64,000 nt of DNA from Henriciella litoralis (GTDB taxonomy: Bacteria > Pseudomonadota > Alphaproteobacteria > Caulobacterales > Hyphomonadaceae): contig NZ_NCSS01000006.1 of NCBI RefSeq assembly GCF_002088935.1, positions 2,512,407 through 2,576,406 on the forward strand, in the 5' to 3' direction. A program made the translations under genes and the position numbers. This document shows, piece after piece, positions 60,030-64,000 of the stretch (positions are counted from its first letter, which is position 1; the number at the start of each line of letters is the position of its first letter). The notes under the pieces were generated by a model. It was not told the DNA's origin. It was given only the letters and a program-made list of their open reading frames with translations, and did not search any database.

Positions 60030-60431
60030 CTACGCGTGCGTACCCGCAAAGGAAAGCGAAACGCCATCCTCGCCAATCTGGCGGTAGAAACAGGACGGAC
60101 GACCGGTATGGCAGGCTGCGCCCGTCTGGCGAACTTTCAGCAAGACAGCATCCTGATCGCAATCGACGAAAACTGCGCTCACCGCCTGCACATGGCCGGA
60201 TGTCTCGCCCTTCTTCCAGAGGGCCTGACGTGAGCGCGAATAATAGGTGGCCTCGCCTGTCTTCAACGTCGCCTCCAGCGCTTCGGCATTCATCCAGGCC
60301 AGCATCAGAACCTCGCCACTGGTTTCGTCCTGCGCGATCGCGGCGATCAGCCCATCTGCATTGAATTTCGGGCGCAGCTGGTCGGTCTCATCCTGATCGT
60401 GCCCTCTCAGGGGCGTCGCATAAGAAGTCAT
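60030..60431 (-). CDS. hisI: Phosphoribosyl-AMP cyclohydrolase
   Basis: A 133-residue stand-alone HisI that opens phosphoribosyl-AMP in histidine synthesis. The conserved metal ligands lie in [13 protein letters not shown] and the cysteines in [14 protein letters not shown], with [17 protein letters not shown] before. The family length is about 110-130. No other his genes lie near, which is common for stand-alone hisI in alphaproteobacteria. Confidence 0.96.
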   Translation of the reverse strand: MTSYATPLRGHDQDETDQLRPKFNADGLIAAIAQDETSGEVLMLAWMNAEALEATLKTGEATYYSRSRQALWKKGETSGHVQAVSAVFVDCDQDAVLLKVRQTGAACHTGRPSCFYRQIGEDGVSLSFAGTHA

Positions 60432-60445
60432 ATTCGGTGTCCTCG

Positions 60446-61645
60446 TCAGATGATGCCGCGGTCGCGCAAATCGGAAAGCTCGGCAGCAGATTTGCCCAGC
60501 GCCTGCAGGATGGCGCCGGTGTGTTCGCCCATGGACGGAGCAGGGCGCGTCGCCCGGCCGGGCGTTTCAGACAGTTTCGGGAAGACCCCCTGCATCGGGA
60601 CCTCGCCCATCACCGGATGCACCATGCGGATGATCGCCTCGCGCGCCTTGATATGCGCGTCCTCAAGCATCTCCTTGGCCCGGTTCACAGGGCCGCACGG
60701 CACGCCGCTCGCCTCGCAGGCTGAGAGAACCTCCGCCATCGTCCGCTCTTGCGTCCAGGCAGCGATCTTCTCGTCCAGCTCCTGCTGATGCTCGCCGCGC
60801 GCATCATGGGTCGCGTAGCGCTCGTCAGAGGCCCAGTCGGCGCCGCACATCTCGGCCAGGCGCCGGAAAGGCCCGTCCTGATTGGCACCAATAATCACCA
60901 TACCATCGCTGCACGGATAGACCCCAGACGGGGCGACTTTCGGCAGGATGGGGCCACTCCGCTCACGCGTGTGCCCGGCCAGCGCATATTCTGGGATGAG
61001 GCTTTCCACAAAGGCCATGACCGTTTCATAGATCGCCGCATCCACGATCTGACCCTTACCGCTTTTCTCACGCGAATAGAGCGCCATCATTGTGCCCAGC
61101 GCAGCAAACGTTCCAGTCATCGTATCGCCCAGAGACACCCCGGCACGAGAGGGCAGGCGGTCAGGCTCTCCGATCAGATAACGAAGCCCGCCCTTGGCTT
61201 CGCCGACACTGGCATAGCCTGCCTTGTGGCTTTCCGGGCCGGTCTGGCCATAGCCTGAGACGCGGGTGATGATCAGGCGCGGATTGATCTTGTGCAGGAC
61301 CTCCGGCCCGATGCCCCATTTTTCCAGCGTGCCCGGCCTGAAATTCTCAACCAGCACATCGGCGGTATCAATGAGGCGCTTCAGGATGGTCTGGCCTTCC
61401 TCGACGCGCAAATTGAGCGTCAGTGAGGATTTGTTGCGGGCGATGATTGGCCAATAAAGACCAATGCCATCTTTCTTGGCGGCGCCCCAGCCCCGTGCCG
61501 GGTCCGGATTGCCTGGCGCTTCTACCTTGATGACCTCGGCACCAAAGTCGCCCAGAAGCTGCGCACAAAACGGACCGGCAATCAGCTGGCCGAGCTCGAT
61601 AACGCGAAGGCCGGACAGCGGCGGGGGAACATAAGTCTCTGGCAT
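60446..61645 (-). CDS. CaiB/BaiF family CoA transferase
   Basis: A 399-residue class III CoA-transferase (or methylacyl-CoA racemase-like enzyme). The N-terminal [20 protein letters not shown] and [14 protein letters not shown], with the putative catalytic Asp in [15 protein letters not shown], mark the family. It may move CoA between organic acids or act in branched-chain or fatty acid catabolism. It is near HMG-CoA lyase and an SDR, which fits leucine/terpenoid breakdown (inference). Confidence 0.92.
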   Translation of the reverse strand: MPETYVPPPLSGLRVIELGQLIAGPFCAQLLGDFGAEVIKVEAPGNPDPARGWGAAKKDGIGLYWPIIARNKSSLTLNLRVEEGQTILKRLIDTADVLVENFRPGTLEKWGIGPEVLHKINPRLIITRVSGYGQTGPESHKAGYASVGEAKGGLRYLIGEPDRLPSRAGVSLGDTMTGTFAALGTMMALYSREKSGKGQIVDAAIYETVMAFVESLIPEYALAGHTRERSGPILPKVAPSGVYPCSDGMVIIGANQDGPFRRLAEMCGADWASDERYATHDARGEHQQELDEKIAAWTQERTMAEVLSACEASGVPCGPVNRAKEMLEDAHIKAREAIIRMVHPVMGEVPMQGVFPKLSETPGRATRPAPSMGEHTGAILQALGKSAAELSDLRDRGII

Positions 61646-61683
61646 ACGCTCACTTACGAGGAACGCGGCAGGGGACGCAAGAC

Positions 61684-62235
61684 ATGTCAGACTGGATCAC
61701 TACAAGCTGGACGAACCTTTCAATGGTGCTGCTCAGCGCCGTTTGTATCTATGCGTCCATCATAGCGCTGACGCGGATCTATGGCGTGCGCAGTTTTTCA
61801 AAGATGAGCGGGTTCGACTTTGCTGTAACGGTTGCAATCGGCTCGATCGTCGCCTCCGTTTTTATCGCCAAGGATCCGCCGCTGCTGCAGGGCCTCTTCG
61901 CCCTCATTGTTCTATACGGTTTGCAAATGGGGCTCGCTTCCCTTCGCCGGCATTTCAAGTCCGTGGAAAACCTCGTCGATAACAAGCCGCGCCTGATCAT
62001 GTCGGGCGAAACGATCTTTGACGACCAGATGAGGCACGCCCGGATTACGCGCGATGACCTTTACGCAAAGCTGCGCGAAGCAAATGTCACCAGCTTCGAT
62101 CAGGTCCACGCTGTGATTGCAGAGACGACGGGCGACATTTCGGTTCTGCACGGCGGGCCGTCCGACACGCTTGATCCGGATCTTTTGAAAAATGTGATCG
62201 CGGCAGACCGGTTTATCCCTCGCAAAGCGGGTTGA
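61684..62235 (+). CDS. DUF421/YetF family membrane protein
   Basis: A 183-residue membrane protein of the DUF421 (YetF) family: three hydrophobic N-terminal segments (about 12-35, 45-65, 70-90) then a small cytoplasmic domain with NKPRLIMSGETIFDDQMRHA and ITRDDLYAKLREANV, typical of the family. Function is unknown, with links to stress and sporulation in firmicutes. It is divergent from the CaiB gene and precedes HMG-CoA lyase. Confidence 0.9.
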   Translation: MSDWITTSWTNLSMVLLSAVCIYASIIALTRIYGVRSFSKMSGFDFAVTVAIGSIVASVFIAKDPPLLQGLFALIVLYGLQMGLASLRRHFKSVENLVDNKPRLIMSGETIFDDQMRHARITRDDLYAKLREANVTSFDQVHAVIAETTGDISVLHGGPSDTLDPDLLKNVIAADRFIPRKAG

Positions 62236-62292
62236 CGCCGCTCGCCTGCTCTGGTCCCTGATCGCAGTTCTACACGTTCAGGATTGTACCGC

Positions 62293-63189
62293 ATGACGAG
62301 ACGCATCGACATTGTTGAAGTTGGCCCCCGCGACGGCCTTCAGAACGACCCGGCCAATCTGTCGACAGACCAGAAGCTTGAATTCATCTCGCGCCTTGAG
62401 GCGTGCGGCGTCAAAAGAATGGAGTCAGGCAGCTTTGTTTCACCCAAGGCTGTCCCGAAAATGGCAGATTCGGGTGAGGTCTTTCGCGGCCTCGATCGCA
62501 GTCTCAAAACCCGTCACATCGCCCTCGCGCTGAATGAAAAAGGCGTTCGCCGCTCAATCGATGCAGGCGCTGACGAGATCAATTTCGTGCTTGTGGCCGG
62601 CGAGGCTTTCGGCAAGCGTAATCAGGGCATGACCCCATCAGAAAGCGGTGACATGCTGATGCAATGCGCGCCGCTGATGCTCGAGGCGGGCATCCCGTTT
62701 ACCGCAACGATTTCCGTTGCCTTCGGGGACCCGTTTGGCGGCGAGGTCGATCCAGCCGTCGTGGCCAATCTCGCCGCCAGGGCCCAGCGCGCAGGCGCCG
62801 GCGAAGTCGCGCTTGGTGACACAATCGGTGTCGCGACACCCTGGCAAGTGAAATCCCTGATCGAGCAGGTCCGCATGGAAGCGCCTGACGTTTTTCTGCG
62901 CATGCACTTCCATGACACGCGCGGCGCTGCGCTCGCCAATATTGCCGCTTCCATTGAAGAAGGTGTCGATGTGATCGATGCGAGCTGCGGCGGGATTGGC
63001 GGGTGCCCTTTCGCGCCAGCGGCGACCGGCAATGTCGCGACAGAAGACGTGGTCTACATGCTCGAACGGGCCGGTTTCGACACCGGGCTTGATTTGGGCA
63101 AGCTGATCGAGACCGCCAAATGGCTCGAAACAGTGCTCGGGCATCCGGTCAGCTCCAGCCTCAGCAAGGCAGGTGGTTTCCCGGCCTAA
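62293..63189 (+). CDS. Hydroxymethylglutaryl-CoA lyase
   Basis: A 298-residue TIM-barrel enzyme that cleaves HMG-CoA to acetoacetate and acetyl-CoA, the last step of leucine degradation. It starts IDIVEVGPRDGLQND with the metal-binding motif, and ends with the signature GGIGGCPFAPAATGNVATED holding the catalytic Cys. The ATG at 62293 is the natural start. Upstream enzymes of leucine catabolism are not in the window. Confidence 0.95.
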   Translation: MTRRIDIVEVGPRDGLQNDPANLSTDQKLEFISRLEACGVKRMESGSFVSPKAVPKMADSGEVFRGLDRSLKTRHIALALNEKGVRRSIDAGADEINFVLVAGEAFGKRNQGMTPSESGDMLMQCAPLMLEAGIPFTATISVAFGDPFGGEVDPAVVANLAARAQRAGAGEVALGDTIGVATPWQVKSLIEQVRMEAPDVFLRMHFHDTRGAALANIAASIEEGVDVIDASCGGIGGCPFAPAATGNVATEDVVYMLERAGFDTGLDLGKLIETAKWLETVLGHPVSSSLSKAGGFPA

Positions 63190-63289
63190 AGCGGCCCGCG
63201 CTACCGCGGCGTCAGACTTGCACCTCTGTCCATCATGACCGCATCCTTTCCGAAACCGCACATCAGCTGAAGGTATCAGGGAGCATGCC

Positions 63290-64000
63290 ATGACCAAGAA
63301 ATTCGCTGGAAAAATTGTCTGTATAACCGGCGCCGCCAAAGGCATCGGCCGTCAGGCCGCGATCAGCTTCGCCGCAGAAGGCGCGTCTATCGTTGCAACG
63401 GACATCGAGACGGATCTCGGCAACTCGCTGGTCGAGGAAATTACCGGGTCCGGCGGCAAGGCGCGCTTCATTGAGCATGACGTGACTTCCGAAGACGCCT
63501 GGAAAAGCGTTATGGCCTCAATCGAAGAAACCGAAGGCAGACTGGACGTCCTCATCAACAATGCAGGCATCGGCATGACAGGCCTCGCGCATGAAACCGA
63601 GCTATCGGTTTGGCGTAAGATGATGGCGATCAATGTCGACGGTGTCTTCCTCGGCGTGAAGCACGCCCTTCCCATGATGAAAGCAGCCGGCCAGGGCAAT
63701 ATTATCAATGTCTCCTCCATTGCCGGTATCCGCTCGACCGCAAACTTCTCCTGCTATTGCGCCACCAAGGCAGCCGTTCGCAGCTTTACCAAATCGGTCG
63801 CGCTGGAATGCGCAGAGGCCAAAGACGGCATTCGCGTCAACTCGATCCATCCGGGCATCATCTCGACAGCGATCTGGGACACGCTAATCGGCACAAGCGA
63901 GGCCAAGGACAGCAATATGCCGCGCGACGAGACGCTATCGGGTATGACAGCTGAGGCTGTGCCCATCGGGCGGACAGGCTCCATTCAGGAGATCGTCAAC
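63290..64000 (+). CDS. SDR family oxidoreductase (truncated by window end)
   Basis: The first 237 residues of a short-chain dehydrogenase/reductase. Motifs seen are TGAAKGIGR (NAD(P) binding), NNAGIG, and SSIAGIRST...YCATKAAV (Ser, Tyr, Lys). It starts at 63290 with GGGAG ahead, 100 nt after HMG-CoA lyase, and continues past the window edge. 3-hydroxyacyl-CoA or cyclopentanol-type alcohols are likely substrates; not determinable here. Confidence 0.9.
   Translation, partial: MTKKFAGKIVCITGAAKGIGRQAAISFAAEGASIVATDIETDLGNSLVEEITGSGGKARFIEHDVTSEDAWKSVMASIEETEGRLDVLINNAGIGMTGLAHETELSVWRKMMAINVDGVFLGVKHALPMMKAAGQGNIINVSSIAGIRSTANFSCYCATKAAVRSFTKSVALECAEAKDGIRVNSIHPGIISTAIWDTLIGTSEAKDSNMPRDETLSGMTAEAVPIGRTGSIQEIVN

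Noticed and set aside
1..64000. CRISPR arrays, IS elements, prophage or integration sites
   Set aside because: No direct-repeat array, transposase, integrase or phage structural gene was found, and the tRNA genes show no flanking integrase or duplicated ends.

Overview
The window is a stretch of chromosome from an alphaproteobacterium with about 60% GC by eye. The gene set fits a marine, Hyphomonadaceae- or Maricaulales-like oligotroph: the alphaproteobacterial deoxycytidine triphosphate deaminase, MetZ, PhaR/PhaB, a ccm cluster, Kdo synthesis, an orphan ectoine hydroxylase, and promoters of the EcfG general-stress type. The family placement is an inference. There is no prophage, IS element, CRISPR array or large genomic island. 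The content is mostly housekeeping and envelope functions, with small accessory pieces between.

Layout. 1-4.3 kb: MATE exporter, ABC ATPase, GST, a CHCC zinc-finger protein and a WecG/TagA-type glycosyltransferase. 4.3-7.5 kb: a phage-shock locus. pspF is divergent from a sigma54 promoter that drives pspA, pspB and pspC, interleaved with three tiny membrane proteins that I cannot name. 7.5-12 kb: mnmC, a stress gene csbD behind an EcfG-like promoter, then a coupled operon of an unusual photolyase-like protein (FAD domain first), two tandem mini-GNAT proteins and a YcgN protein. 12-16.4 kb: TraB/GumN lipoprotein, three tRNAs, rlmB, a hydrolase, and an AT-rich nuclease gene that looks acquired. 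16.4-24.5 kb: PaaX-like regulator facing a desaturase, TRIC channel, ectD, CelD-like acetyltransferase, tRNA-Gly, radical SAM protein, an XRE/membrane-protein pair and an MFS exporter. 24.5-32.9 kb: amidohydrolase, dcd, metZ, apaG, a DMT exporter, AmiD-type amidase, BrkB protein and a phosphatase with a basic N-terminal extension.

32.9-41 kb: a lipoprotein, RNase P RNA (rnpB), DUF2721, kdsB, a histidine phosphatase, kdsD, rraB, a PLD-type enzyme and fhs. 41-47.5 kb: small secreted and lipoproteins, a probable 6S RNA, a DMT exporter, a Wzx-type flippase, ispZ and a Nudix hydrolase. 47.5-54.3 kb: a MarR regulator with a polylysine tail, the ccmABCDG cytochrome c maturation cluster, and acnA. 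54.3-64 kb: phaR and phaB with a perfect palindromic operator between them, an SNase-like nuclease, tRNA-Arg, kynureninase beside an HGGxW hydrolase and a lactonase-like MBL lipoprotein, hisI, a CaiB-type CoA transferase, a DUF421 protein, HMG-CoA lyase, and an SDR gene cut by the window end.

Themes. Envelope integrity and stress recur: psp, EcfG promoters, Kdo, flippase, BrkB, many lipoproteins. Redox and one-carbon metabolism are also represented. No single large unknown system is evident. The best candidates for something undescribed are the photolyase/GNAT/YcgN operon, the extra small proteins of the psp operon, the AT-rich nuclease, the phosphatase fusion and the kynurenine/lactonase neighbourhood.
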